A program made the position numbers and the translations under genes. The notes beneath the pieces were generated by a model, which was given only the letters and a program-made list of their open reading frames with translations, made no database searches and was not told the DNA's origin. From SURF-43 sp964628985 (GTDB lineage Bacteria; Chloroflexota; Dehalococcoidia; UBA2979): 64,000 bases of DNA. Numbering within the stretch: the first letter of the stretch is position 1; each line of letters opens with the position of its first letter. Location: assembly GCA_964628985.1 (NCBI GenBank), contig CAZVNJ010000008.1:1-64000 (forward strand). The letters are read 5' to 3'. Shown here one piece after another: positions 52,825 to 61,011 of the stretch.

Positions 52825-55800
52825 TCAGCGGCCCCGCCCTCGGCGGCTCGGAGGAGGGTCGTCGGGGTCGTCGAGCGCCTCGCCCGAAAGCACCCGGTCG
52901 TACAGGGTTCGGAGACGGGCCGACGGCCGGGCGCCCAGCTCGTCACGCAGACCGTCGGAGAGGCGCCGGTACGCCCTCGCCGCTTGATCCAAATCCTGCC
53001 GGCGCGCATGGGCCTCCATCACGCGGTAGGTCGCGTCCTCGTTGAGTGGATCCACGTCGATGACACCCTGGGCCATCCGCACTGCCTCGGCCGGGTCGCC
53101 GCGCGTCAGGGCTGCCTGCGCGAGCGCCAGCATGCTCGTCAGGTACATGTCCTGGTAGCGCTCCCGCGCCTCTTCGACCCACTCGGACTCCAGCCCGGCC
53201 GCGAACGGCCCGCGGTACAGCCCGACCGCCCGGGCGAGGCCGTCCACCCACTCCTGACTCCAGGGCTCCACACGCTCCGTGGAACGGGCGATTTCGTCGA
53301 ACTCCGCAGCGTCGTACCACACGTCGAACTCCGGGTTGACTTGGTAGCCCCCGCTCGACTGGATCACGACCTGGGGGTGTATGGCCCGACGCAGGCGGTA
53401 GAGCGTCGTGTGGAACGTGCTGTTCAGTTGGCGAGGGGAAATGTCCGGCCAGAGTCCAGCGGCGATTTCCTCCTTACGCAGCGGCCTCCGATTCTGGAGC
53501 AGGAAGAACAGCAACTCCTTGGCCCGCTCGCTCCGCCACTCGAGATCGGGAATGTCCCGTCCGTCTACCACCACCCGAGGGGTCCCAAACGCCTCGGCCC
53601 GGATCCGCAAGGAGCCAGGCGCGGATGGTTCCTCCGGCGCGGGCGGGCGGAGACGGTCCGCCAGTCGTCGATAGTAGTCACCCGCCATCCGGCGGGCGGC
53701 GGCGTGCTCGATGACATCCGCCACCTGGCGTGCCTCCGCGACGAGGAACTGGTCGTACCCCAACTCCTCTGTGATCTGATGGACACGCACAAGGTGCTGA
53801 GCCACCTCGCCTCGTCTGCGGCCGTGGTAGCAGGCAGCTGCCAGGAGCAAACGGCCAGACGCCTGCTCACGCCGGGCACCGCACTCATCGGCCGCCGCCA
53901 CACCGGCCTCGAGCATCGGAATAGCGTCCTGTGGCTGGCCTTCGGCAAGCAATGTGGCGCCGATACCGATGCGGAAGCGGGCCTGATAGAGCAGCGCGCC
54001 CGATTGCTCGGCAGAGCGCAGCCCGTGATCTAACAGTGTGCGTGCCCGCGCCAGTTCACCCCGCTCCCGGTAGCACATGGCCAAGCCGTGAGTGGCACCG
54101 AGGATCAGCGGCGTGTCGTCCACTTCCTGCGCTTCGTGAATGGCGATCGTGTAGAGCGTCGTCGCCGCTTCGAGCCGTCCCATGTCACGCTCGACGGTCG
54201 CGAGGCCTTCGCGCCCATATGAGGCATACCGCTGCTGCCCGATCTGTGCAGCGCGCTCGACTACCACCGTGTAGGTGTCCCGGGCGGTCTCCAGTTCACC
54301 CAGCATGTGCTGTACGTTTCCCATGTTGTTCATCGTCGCGACCTGCGCCTGTGGTTCCGCGAGCAATCGCCAACGCCGCTGCGCGGCGGTGTATTCCGTC
54401 ATCGCCTCCGCGAGGCGGCCAATCTCGTAGAGGGCGCTCCCAAGCCCGTTATGCGCCTCCGCTGCCCGATGCTGGTCACCGAGCCGGTCAAACGCGGCTG
54501 CAGCGTCAGAGAACCGTTGCTGAGCACCTTCCAGCTGACCGCTCCTGCCCAGCGCTGTGCCTTCCTCCAGGTCGATCTCCGCGTATAGCGGGTGGTCATC
54601 ATCCAGGTGCTCGCGGGCGAGGATGCGTGCGCGGCGGCAGGCGGCGATCGCGTCCGCCAGACGGCCCATCCCGCGGTGCGCGATGCCTCGGTAGAGCTGC
54701 ACTCGCACCTTCTGCTCTGGGCCGAGCGGCAGCCGCTCAACTTCGTCCAGCCGCGCAAGGCACTCCTGGCTGCGCGAAAACTTCGCAGCCAGGCGCGCGC
54801 GAGTGATCGCCAGGTCTGCCTCCCGCTCGAGAACTTCGCGAGGCAACCGGTCGATCCAGCCGGCGAGGGTGCCCCACTCGCCGCGCTGGTAAAGCGCCTC
54901 GCGCTGGTCCTCAAGTTCACGCACCACTTCAGGCCAGTCGCGGGCGTCGAGCGAGAGCTCCATCGCCTCCGCCACCATGCCTCGACGGTGGGCGAGCGCG
55001 GCGGCCTGCCTCCGGAGGTCCAGCAGCCGCGCCGGCTGCTCGCGCTCGAGGCGCCCGATGAGATGCTCACGGAGCAGCGCGTGCATGCGGAACCACTCGG
55101 CCGTGTCGCCATAGCCAAGGCGCATCAGGAAGTGGTTCGTCCGCTCCAGGTCGCGAAGCGTGGCCCCGGCCTGCGGGTCGCCCGTCAGCGACTGCGCAAA
55201 CTCGAGATCGAAGAGCGGCAGCACGGAGCAGGCGGTCAGCAACTCGAGGTGCCGCGCGTCCAGCCGGTCCAGCACCTCGCGGTCGATGAACTGATCGAGG
55301 ATGAAGTCGGACTCCGCGGCGCGCGGTCGGCCAGGCTCGTAGCGGTCCGCAAGGACGGCGAGGGCGGCGGCCCAGCCGTCGGCGCGGCGCGCGAGCTCCG
55401 CCCGAGCCTCCGGATCGTCCACGTGGGACTGGCTCAGGAAGGCGTCCGCCTCGTCGTCCGTGAAAACGAGTTCGCGGGCGGCGACCGTAAAGGCGCGGCG
55501 TTGGGCGCTCAAACGAGCGAGCGAGGGAAGGGTCGGGAAGGTGCGTGAGAGCAAGAGCACACGCAGGTTCATGGGCACGTTGCGGATGAGCGTGTCCATG
55601 ACATCGAGGGCCGCGGGAGCCGCATCCAAGACGTGCAGGTCATCGACCACCAGCACGGCGAGTTCGTCCACATCCGACTGGATGGTCGCGGCAAACTCGG
55701 AGACCAGCGCCCCGGCGGCCTGCGGTGCCGCGCCCGCGCGCAACCGCTCCGAGAGATCTTCAAGCGCCGTCGGGAAGCGCTGGCGTATGGCACCGACGAG

Positions 55801-56091
55801 ATCCGCGATCAGCGCGAGCGGGTCCGTGTCACCTCGGTCGAGCGAGAGCCAGACAGCCGGAAGCGCGGACTCTGCGCACCAGTCGACGGCAAGCGTCGAC
55901 TTTCCGAAACCGGCCGGAGCGCCGATCACCGTCACTTCGTACTCCACGCTGTCCGTCAGGAGGGCGTGGAGGCGGTCGCGGCGCACCGTGTCCCCGCGCC
56001 GGCGCGGCGGGAGCCACTTGGGAAGCGCGCGGCGAGGCGCAGGACGGCGCGGGGCGTCCGGATGATGCATGGCATCTGAGATATTCGTCAC
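52825..56091 (-). CDS. STAND-NTPase / TPR / BTAD transcriptional regulator (SARP-like)
   Basis: 1088 residues. N-terminal STAND NTPase with Walker A GAPAGFGKST (57-66) and Walker B VLVVDDLH near 150, as in MalT-like regulators. Then long TPR-like helices (about 360-800, many A-x-x-Y/L repeats). Near residues 820-925 is a winged-helix DNA-binding domain of the OmpR/PhoB type used by SARPs (LRIRAEAFGTPRVVVDGRD...AKELLFFLL...LYRLRRAI). A C-terminal BTAD (about 930-1065) follows. Large bacterial SARP-like regulators sense signals through the NTPase/TPR part. GTG start with a -10-like TATCAT 7 bases upstream suggests leaderless translation. It is next to the peptide gene, whose promoter looks SARP-bound. 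Confidence 0.92.
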   Translation of the reverse strand: MTNISDAMHHPDAPRRPAPRRALPKWLPPRRRGDTVRRDRLHALLTDSVEYEVTVIGAPAGFGKSTLAVDWCAESALPAVWLSLDRGDTDPLALIADLVGAIRQRFPTALEDLSERLRAGAAPQAAGALVSEFAATIQSDVDELAVLVVDDLHVLDAAPAALDVMDTLIRNVPMNLRVLLLSRTFPTLPSLARLSAQRRAFTVAARELVFTDDEADAFLSQSHVDDPEARAELARRADGWAAALAVLADRYEPGRPRAAESDFILDQFIDREVLDRLDARHLELLTACSVLPLFDLEFAQSLTGDPQAGATLRDLERTNHFLMRLGYGDTAEWFRMHALLREHLIGRLEREQPARLLDLRRQAAALAHRRGMVAEAMELSLDARDWPEVVRELEDQREALYQRGEWGTLAGWIDRLPREVLEREADLAITRARLAAKFSRSQECLARLDEVERLPLGPEQKVRVQLYRGIAHRGMGRLADAIAACRRARILAREHLDDDHPLYAEIDLEEGTALGRSGQLEGAQQRFSDAAAAFDRLGDQHRAAEAHNGLGSALYEIGRLAEAMTEYTAAQRRWRLLAEPQAQVATMNNMGNVQHMLGELETARDTYTVVVERAAQIGQQRYASYGREGLATVERDMGRLEAATTLYTIAIHEAQEVDDTPLILGATHGLAMCYRERGELARARTLLDHGLRSAEQSGALLYQARFRIGIGATLLAEGQPQDAIPMLEAGVAAADECGARREQASGRLLLAAACYHGRRRGEVAQHLVRVHQITEELGYDQFLVAEARQVADVIEHAAARRMAGDYYRRLADRLRPPAPEEPSAPGSLRIRAEAFGTPRVVVDGRDIPDLEWRSERAKELLFFLLQNRRPLRKEEIAAGLWPDISPRQLNSTFHTTLYRLRRAIHPQVVIQSSGGYQVNPEFDVWYDAAEFDEIARSTERVEPWSQEWVDGLARAVGLYRGPFAAGLESEWVEEARERYQDMYLTSMLALAQAALTRGDPAEAVRMAQGVIDVDPLNEDATYRVMEAHARRQDLDQAARAYRRLSDGLRDELGARPSARLRTLYDRVLSGEALDDPDDPPPSRRGRGR

Positions 56092-56098
56092 GCCGGCG

Positions 56099-56104
56099 AT
56101 GATA
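56099..56104 (-). promoter_or_regulatory. Candidate -10 element for leaderless regulator transcript
   Basis: TATCAT on the minus strand ends seven bases before the GTG start of the BTAD regulator at 56091, so a transcript could begin on the start codon. No ribosome site and no clear -35. Confidence 0.35.
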
Positions 56105-56196
56105 CGTAGGCGGTCGCCCGTACGCTGCCTGGCAGCAACGAGGACACTGTCCGGTACGCTGGACGGGCTTCAAGGGCCCCCACGACAGGATCTCCG

Positions 56197-56814
56197 TTGA
56201 ACGCTGAAGACGAACTCCTTTTCCTCCGGGCGTTTGAGCAGACGGCCGTCACCAAGCCGCAGATCGTCGCCGACAACGTACTCACGGGGATTTTTCTGAC
56301 GGACACTCGCTACCGGACCGCCCTGACGGCACTCCTCCTCCAGGAAGCAGTGGAGGCGGGACGCCGGCTGGCGCTGGTCTGCATCGCCCTTGCCGGTCGA
56401 AATATCCCCCCGGCGCGGGCCCTGGCGCGGCCGTTACCCACGCTCGCCGAGTGGCAAGGATTCGCGGAGGCGGTGGGGGCCTTCGAGGATCCGCGCCAGA
56501 TCCTCGAGTGGCTGCATGTAGACGGCTCGGCTTCCCAGAGCGCAGAGGAGATGATCGCGTTCGGCGGGTTCACGCGTCTGAACGCCGCTGTCCGGGTCCT
56601 ACAGGATGGACCTCCAGAAGTGACCACCGCGCGGAACGAGGATGGCACCGCCGTCCTCGTGGTCCGCTCCTATTCGGGCTCCGGCGATCGCGCAGAAGCA
56701 CGCCTGCCCCTGGTAGACGACCAGATCATTGCGCTGGGAGACATGGCGGGCGACTTCGTCGCCTGGACGCGAGACTTCCTCGGGGCCTACCTGGACGCCC
56801 GCGGCGGGAACTAG
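56197..56814 (+). CDS. Protein of unknown function (205 aa)
   Basis: 205 residues, TTG start with a moderate ACAGGA site and a TACGCT -10-like hexamer (56155-56160) 36 bases upstream. I do not recognise a family. It is a soluble, helical, acidic protein. Visible segments are NAEDELLFLRAFEQTAVTKPQIVADNVLTGIFLTDTRYRTALTALLLQEAVEAGRRL and a later beta-looking LNAAVRVLQDGPPEVTTARNEDGTAVLVVRSYSG, ending in GDFVAWTRDFLGAYLDARGG. It is divergent from the BTAD regulator (105 bases between), so its transcription could be coordinated with that gene. Confidence 0.75.
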   Translation: MNAEDELLFLRAFEQTAVTKPQIVADNVLTGIFLTDTRYRTALTALLLQEAVEAGRRLALVCIALAGRNIPPARALARPLPTLAEWQGFAEAVGAFEDPRQILEWLHVDGSASQSAEEMIAFGGFTRLNAAVRVLQDGPPEVTTARNEDGTAVLVVRSYSGSGDRAEARLPLVDDQIIALGDMAGDFVAWTRDFLGAYLDARGGN

Positions 56815-57662
56815 CCGCCGAGCCCCGCCAGCAGGATGCCGGCTGCGACCGAGACGTTGAGAGACGTGACGACACTCCCTCGTGGGGGGACTGCGCACAC
56901 CTCGTCGCAGGACTCGAGGACGAGCCGGCGCAGGCCGGCCTCTTCGTTGCCCAGCACCACCAACCATGGTCGGTCGTGTGGCACCTCAGCCAGCGGCTTC
57001 GTCGTATGTTCAGAGGTGCCCAGGATCCAGACGCCGGCAGCCTTCGCCGCATCCAACGCCCGACGCAGGTTCGTGGCCACGGTGTGTGGCACGGCCTCAA
57101 CGCCACCCGAGGCCACGTCGTAGACCACCGCGGTCAGTGGCGCGGCACGGTCCGCCGTGGTGATGATGCCGCGTACCCCGAAGAATGCGGCGGTGCGGAA
57201 GATCGCACCAACATTGTGCGGATCCTGCACCCCGTCCAACGCGATCCATCGGTCACCGCCCGCCGCCTCTTCAAACAACCCGGCCAGCGGCTCCGGCTTT
57301 CGTGGGCGCAGGTCCGCCTCCGCCCCGGCACGACCGCCGGACTGCGCCCGCTCGTCCACGCGCGCCGGGCTCGGCTGGAGCTCGTGCACACGGATGCCGC
57401 GTGCCCTGGCCCGCTCGGCGACGTCCCGCCAGCCCTTCGAGGCCGGCTCGCCCGGCAAGCGCACCTCGAGCACGTCCGCGGGTCGGCTGTCGAGGGCTGC
57501 CAGGACGCTGTGCGGATTCCGCAGGACGAGACGGGATGGCCCGCCATCATCCCGAGGTGCCCGGTTCGGACGGGCCGGGCGGCCGCCGCCCGGCCGGTTC
57601 ACCGTGGGGCGACCAGCACCGGGTCGAGGCGGGCGCGAGGTGCGATCGGGTCGACGGTTCAT
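56811..57662 (-). CDS. rlmB: 23S rRNA 2'-O-methyltransferase, RlmB/TrmH family
   Basis: 283 residues from ATG 57662 (ATG 57704 would add 14). A basic Arg/Pro-rich N-terminus leads into an N-terminal SpoU substrate-binding region (LVLRNPHSVLAALDSRPADVLEVRLPGEPASKGWRDVAERARARGIRVHEL). The SPOUT methyltransferase core follows: WIALDGVQDPHNVGAIFRTAAFFGVRGIITT, then LVVLGNEEAGLRRLVLESCDEVCAVPPRG and SLNVSVAAGILLAGL. These are the knot motifs of RlmB (Gm2251 type). It tail-overlaps the preceding unknown gene by 4 bases. The target nucleotide is inferred from family. Confidence 0.9.
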   Translation of the reverse strand: MNRRPDRTSRPPRPGAGRPTVNRPGGGRPARPNRAPRDDGGPSRLVLRNPHSVLAALDSRPADVLEVRLPGEPASKGWRDVAERARARGIRVHELQPSPARVDERAQSGGRAGAEADLRPRKPEPLAGLFEEAAGGDRWIALDGVQDPHNVGAIFRTAAFFGVRGIITTADRAAPLTAVVYDVASGGVEAVPHTVATNLRRALDAAKAAGVWILGTSEHTTKPLAEVPHDRPWLVVLGNEEAGLRRLVLESCDEVCAVPPRGSVVTSLNVSVAAGILLAGLGG

Positions 57663-57761
57663 CCTCGCACGGTACGTCGTGAATCCAGCGCCGTCGCGTG
57701 TCATTAATCGATCACAACTCGCGGGTGGCCAGGTGCCATGATCTGGCCCGGGGAGGGACCA

Positions 57762-58490
57762 ATGGAAATCTTCGGCGAGTTAGAGCGGTTCGCTTCCGAG
57801 GTGCTGTACCCCTATCGGGTGCCCATCTCGGCGGTAGGTGCCTTGGCCCTGGCCGCGAGCCTGGCATGGGCATGGCGCGCGGGATGGATCAGGCGGGGCC
57901 GTGAGTTCATCCGCAGGCGCCCGGCCGCGTCCGCCCTCGCGACGGTGGCCCTGCTGGCCGTGCTGGTACCGGCCGGCAACTACCTCGTGACACCGCTCTG
58001 GACCCGAAGCGAGGTGGTGGAGGCCAGTCCCCTCGATGTCGCGGCGTATGCCCGGGAGCAGGACGGACGGCCGCAACCGGCCCGGGAAATCGTGGTCGCG
58101 CCAACCTCCGAGGCGAAACCGGCGGCCGCCGCGACGGGCTCAACCGCCTTTCAGCCGCGCGTCGTGAGCCGAGGCGACTGGAAGGGCGCGGACGATTTCC
58201 ATTTCGCACGCGGACGGGTGGTCGTCATCGAGACCGCACCCGGCCAGCACGTGCTCCGCGTGGAGGATTTCTCCGTACGCAACGGGCCTGACCTCTTCGT
58301 GATGCTCTCTCCTGCGCCGGACGGATACCGCGAGGGTGCGCTGAAACTCGGGCGGCTCCGTGCCACGGACGGCGCGTTCAACTACGAGATCCCCCCCGGG
58401 ACGGATCTCGCACGATTTCAGAGCGCGGTGATCTGGTGCGAGCAGTTCGCCACGCTCTTTGGGACGGCAACGCTGGCAAAGAATCCCTGA
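57762..58490 (+). CDS. Membrane-anchored DM13-domain protein
   Basis: 242 residues. GGGAGGG precedes ATG 57762; the ATG 57738 upstream has no such site. Two membrane segments (near residues 20-40 and 55-75) are followed by an extracytoplasmic DM13 domain from about residue 130. It contains GDWKGADDFHFARGRVVVIETAPGQHVLRVEDFSVRNGPDLFVMLSPAPDG and the late FQSAVIWCEQFATLFGTATL. DM13 domains are beta-sandwiches proposed to bind or transfer electrons. The conserved Cys in WCEQF is visible. Function in this organism unknown. Confidence 0.88.
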   Translation: MEIFGELERFASEVLYPYRVPISAVGALALAASLAWAWRAGWIRRGREFIRRRPAASALATVALLAVLVPAGNYLVTPLWTRSEVVEASPLDVAAYAREQDGRPQPAREIVVAPTSEAKPAAAATGSTAFQPRVVSRGDWKGADDFHFARGRVVVIETAPGQHVLRVEDFSVRNGPDLFVMLSPAPDGYREGALKLGRLRATDGAFNYEIPPGTDLARFQSAVIWCEQFATLFGTATLAKNP

Positions 58491-58535
58491 CGACTCGGGC
58501 GGTAGACTGCCCGTACTCCCTCTGGACGGGCACGC

Positions 58536-59777
58536 ATGGGCGCAGGGTTCCTCGGCACTTCTGGAGCCCGCCCGCGCGGGTGGTGGATCGTGCTCGCCTG
58601 CGGGCTCCTCGCGTGGTGCCTTCTCGGGGCCCGCCCGGCCGCGGCCGCGCCGGCCTGCACGGGTCTGCCCCATTCCGACGCATTCATCGAGGGTTGCGGC
58701 CTCCTGATCGATGGCTGGCAGGTCCTCACCTGGGACCGACCGGCGACCAACCTCTCAGAGGCCTTCTCACCGGCGAGCATGGTCTTCATCGGCCTCCCTC
58801 GCCAGGGCGAGACGTCACCAGCACTCGCCGTCTCCGTCTGGCATCGCGATCCCTCCTCGCTCTGGCGGGCATGGGGCGCCGGGGTTTCTCGGTTCACACC
58901 GGCGATCCAGCAACTGGAGCCCGGCGGGGTCTACTTCCTGGTGAGCAACACGCCCGTCGCGTGGAGCCTGCCCCCGATCCCCGCGGCCCCGCCGACTCCC
59001 CCCGCCTCCGTCTTCTCAGGCCGCCAGGTCGTCGCTTATTACGGCTTCCCGGGAGTGCCGCAAATGGGCATCCTCGGCGAGTACGACGCGAAGACGGTGA
59101 TGCGCCTGGTGACCGAGCGGGCCGCGGTATACGACGCACTCAACGGCGAGCAGACCGTGATCCCTGCCCTGCACCTCATCACCGCCGTCGCCCAGGCCGA
59201 CCCGGGCTTCGACGGCACATACCTCGGACGCCTCTCGACCGAAACGGTCATGGCCTACGCCGACATTGCGGATGCCGCGGGCGGCCTGCTCATCATTGAC
59301 ATCCAGATCGGCTGGTCAGACCCCCTCGCCGAGGTGCGGCTCTACGAGGACGCCCTGCGCCGGCCGAACGTGCATGTCGCGCTGGACCCGGAGTTCGCGA
59401 CGTGGCGCAAGGGCGAACCTCCCGGCGGCGCGATCGGCAGCGTCACGGGCGACGAGGTGAACGCGGTCCAGCGATATTTGGGCGACCTCGTGCGGGAAGC
59501 CGGCCTGCCCTCGAAGGCGCTCATCATCCACCAGTTCCGAGACGACATGATCCTCCAGCCGGAACGCATCGCGGCGCATGCAGGCGTGGACCTCGTGATC
59601 GACATGGACGGTTGGGGCGGTCCGGCGGTGAAACTCGCGGGGTACGAGCGGTACGCGCTCGCGCCCTATGCGTCCTACGCCGGCTTCAAACTCTTCTACC
59701 GCTGGGACACGCCGCTCATCGACCCGGCGACGATCCAGGCGCTGCCGTACCCACCCCACCTGATCATCTACCAGTAG
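58536..59777 (+). CDS. Secreted/anchored barrel-like protein of unknown function
   Basis: 413 residues, ATG after a GGACGGG site and a TAGACT -10-like hexamer at 58503-58508. An N-terminal anchor (WWIVLACGLLAWCLLGARPAAAA) is followed by a short cysteine-bearing segment (CTGLPHSDAFIEGC). The main domain contains FSGRQVVAYYGFPGVPQMGILGEYD, then IPALHLITAVAQADPGFDGTYLG, LLIIDIQIGWSDPLAEVRLYEDALRRPNVHVALDPEFATW and LIIHQFRDDMILQPERIAAHAGVDLVIDMDGWGG. The alternating strand/acidic pattern suggests a glycosidase-like TIM barrel. I do not recognise a named family with certainty. It follows the DM13 gene by 45 bases and may be co-expressed. Confidence 0.72.
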   Translation: MGAGFLGTSGARPRGWWIVLACGLLAWCLLGARPAAAAPACTGLPHSDAFIEGCGLLIDGWQVLTWDRPATNLSEAFSPASMVFIGLPRQGETSPALAVSVWHRDPSSLWRAWGAGVSRFTPAIQQLEPGGVYFLVSNTPVAWSLPPIPAAPPTPPASVFSGRQVVAYYGFPGVPQMGILGEYDAKTVMRLVTERAAVYDALNGEQTVIPALHLITAVAQADPGFDGTYLGRLSTETVMAYADIADAAGGLLIIDIQIGWSDPLAEVRLYEDALRRPNVHVALDPEFATWRKGEPPGGAIGSVTGDEVNAVQRYLGDLVREAGLPSKALIIHQFRDDMILQPERIAAHAGVDLVIDMDGWGGPAVKLAGYERYALAPYASYAGFKLFYRWDTPLIDPATIQALPYPPHLIIYQ

Positions 59778-59786
59778 CGGTTTGGG

Positions 59787-60935
59787 TCAGGCGGGAAGGA
59801 CCTGCTCCTGAGCCGCGCCACCAGTCAGCAGCGCCGTCACGGCGTCCGCCGGATAGCCACACTCCTCAAGGATCGCGCGAGTGTGCTGGCCAGCCAGCGG
59901 CGCAGGGCCCGCTGCGGTGCTCTCCGCCTCCGAGAAGAACAGGGAAGAATCGACGGCACGCACGCGCCCGTCGATCGGATCGCTGACCTCGGCGATCATC
60001 CCGCGCTCGGCGAAGTAGGGGTGCGCTGCAGCCTCGTGCATCGTCATCGCGAGCCCGTACGGCGCGCCTGCCGCCTCCAGCCGTTGCACGGCGTCGGCGG
60101 CATCCAGACCCACGGCCCAGGTGCCCACGAGCGCGTTCGCCGCGGGCGGGCCCGCGGGCATTGGTGTGCCAGAGTGCCCAAGGGCGGAGGCGATGCGCTG
60201 CCAGTTGTGCGCCTCGCCGATGTTGATGGTCAGGTGGCGCCCATCTCGCGTCCGGTGGACTGGGTGGCGGAACGGCTGCCATGCCTCGACCGGTGCGCCG
60301 TTGAGCGCGGGCCCGGCGACCTCGCTGAGCGTGTGGAACTGGGCGTCCATCAGCGTGGTGTCGATCCACTGCCCGCGGCCGGTGCGCTCGCGGTCGTACA
60401 GGGCCGCGAGGATCCCGGAGAACGCCGTCGCGCCGGTGACGAGGTCCGCGACAGTGACGCCAGGCGCGAATGGCTCGGCGGCACTCTGCGCCTGCTGTTG
60501 CACCCACAGCCATCCGGCCTCGGCGTGCGCCGTCGCACCGTAGGCTCGCCGGTGGCTGAACGAGCCCCGCTGCCCGAACCCGGAGATCGAGGCGTAGATC
60601 AACCTCGGATGGTCCGCGGACACCTCGGGATAGCCGAGGCCGAGCCGCGCCATCACGCCGGGAGCGAAGTTCTCCACCACCACGTCCGCGACGGCGATCA
60701 GCCGGCGGGCGACCTCGATGCCGCCCGGCTGCTTGAGGTCGAGGGCGATCGAGCGTTTGCCGAGGTTGTTCTGCACGCTGCCATTCGCGCGGACGGGCTT
60801 ACCGCCAGGGACGAACGGTGCGTCCACCTTCACCACCGCAGCCCCCATGTCGGCGAGCATCCGTGTGCAGTACGGCCCCGCGACCACCCGGGTGAAATCG
60901 ACCACCTGGAGCCCATCGAGGATTTTCCGTGCCAT
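59787..60935 (-). CDS. CaiB/BaiF class III CoA-transferase
   Basis: 382 residues, the normal single-domain length. ILDGLQVVDFTRVVAGPYCTRMLADMGAAVVKVDAP is the classic beginning (CoA-binding Rossmann). NLGKRSIALDLKQPGGIEVARRLIAVADVVVENFAPGVMARLGLGYPEVSADHPRLIYASISGFGQRG contains the NKRSL-like block and the mobile glycine loop. RTGRGQWIDTTLMDAQ holds the aspartate that forms the aspartyl-CoA intermediate. Relation to the fused enzyme at 2078-4438 is by family only; substrate unknown. It lies downstream of an aldo/keto reductase with a hairpin between. Confidence 0.92.
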   Translation of the reverse strand: MARKILDGLQVVDFTRVVAGPYCTRMLADMGAAVVKVDAPFVPGGKPVRANGSVQNNLGKRSIALDLKQPGGIEVARRLIAVADVVVENFAPGVMARLGLGYPEVSADHPRLIYASISGFGQRGSFSHRRAYGATAHAEAGWLWVQQQAQSAAEPFAPGVTVADLVTGATAFSGILAALYDRERTGRGQWIDTTLMDAQFHTLSEVAGPALNGAPVEAWQPFRHPVHRTRDGRHLTINIGEAHNWQRIASALGHSGTPMPAGPPAANALVGTWAVGLDAADAVQRLEAAGAPYGLAMTMHEAAAHPYFAERGMIAEVSDPIDGRVRAVDSSLFFSEAESTAAGPAPLAGQHTRAILEECGYPADAVTALLTGGAAQEQVLPA

Positions 60936-60965
60936 CGCCCGCCCCTTGCCCTCATGCCGGATACA

Positions 60966-60991
60966 CGGACGCCGCCTTCCGGCGGCGTCCG
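60966..60991 (-). terminator. Hairpin after the aldo/keto reductase gene
   Basis: Perfect 11-base stem CGGACGCCGCC / GGCGGCGTCCG with a 4-base loop (GGAA on the transcript). No T-tract follows on the minus strand, so it may be a weak terminator or an RNA-stability element. Confidence 0.5.
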
Positions 60992-61011
60992 GTCACGCTT
61001 CGCGATGAAGC

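Noticed and set aside
52692..53009. 139-codon frame that includes the short peptide gene
   Set aside because: The upstream part lies in the 3' end of the regulator gene in a different frame and in its promoter; only the last 33 codons have a ribosome site and signal-peptide character.
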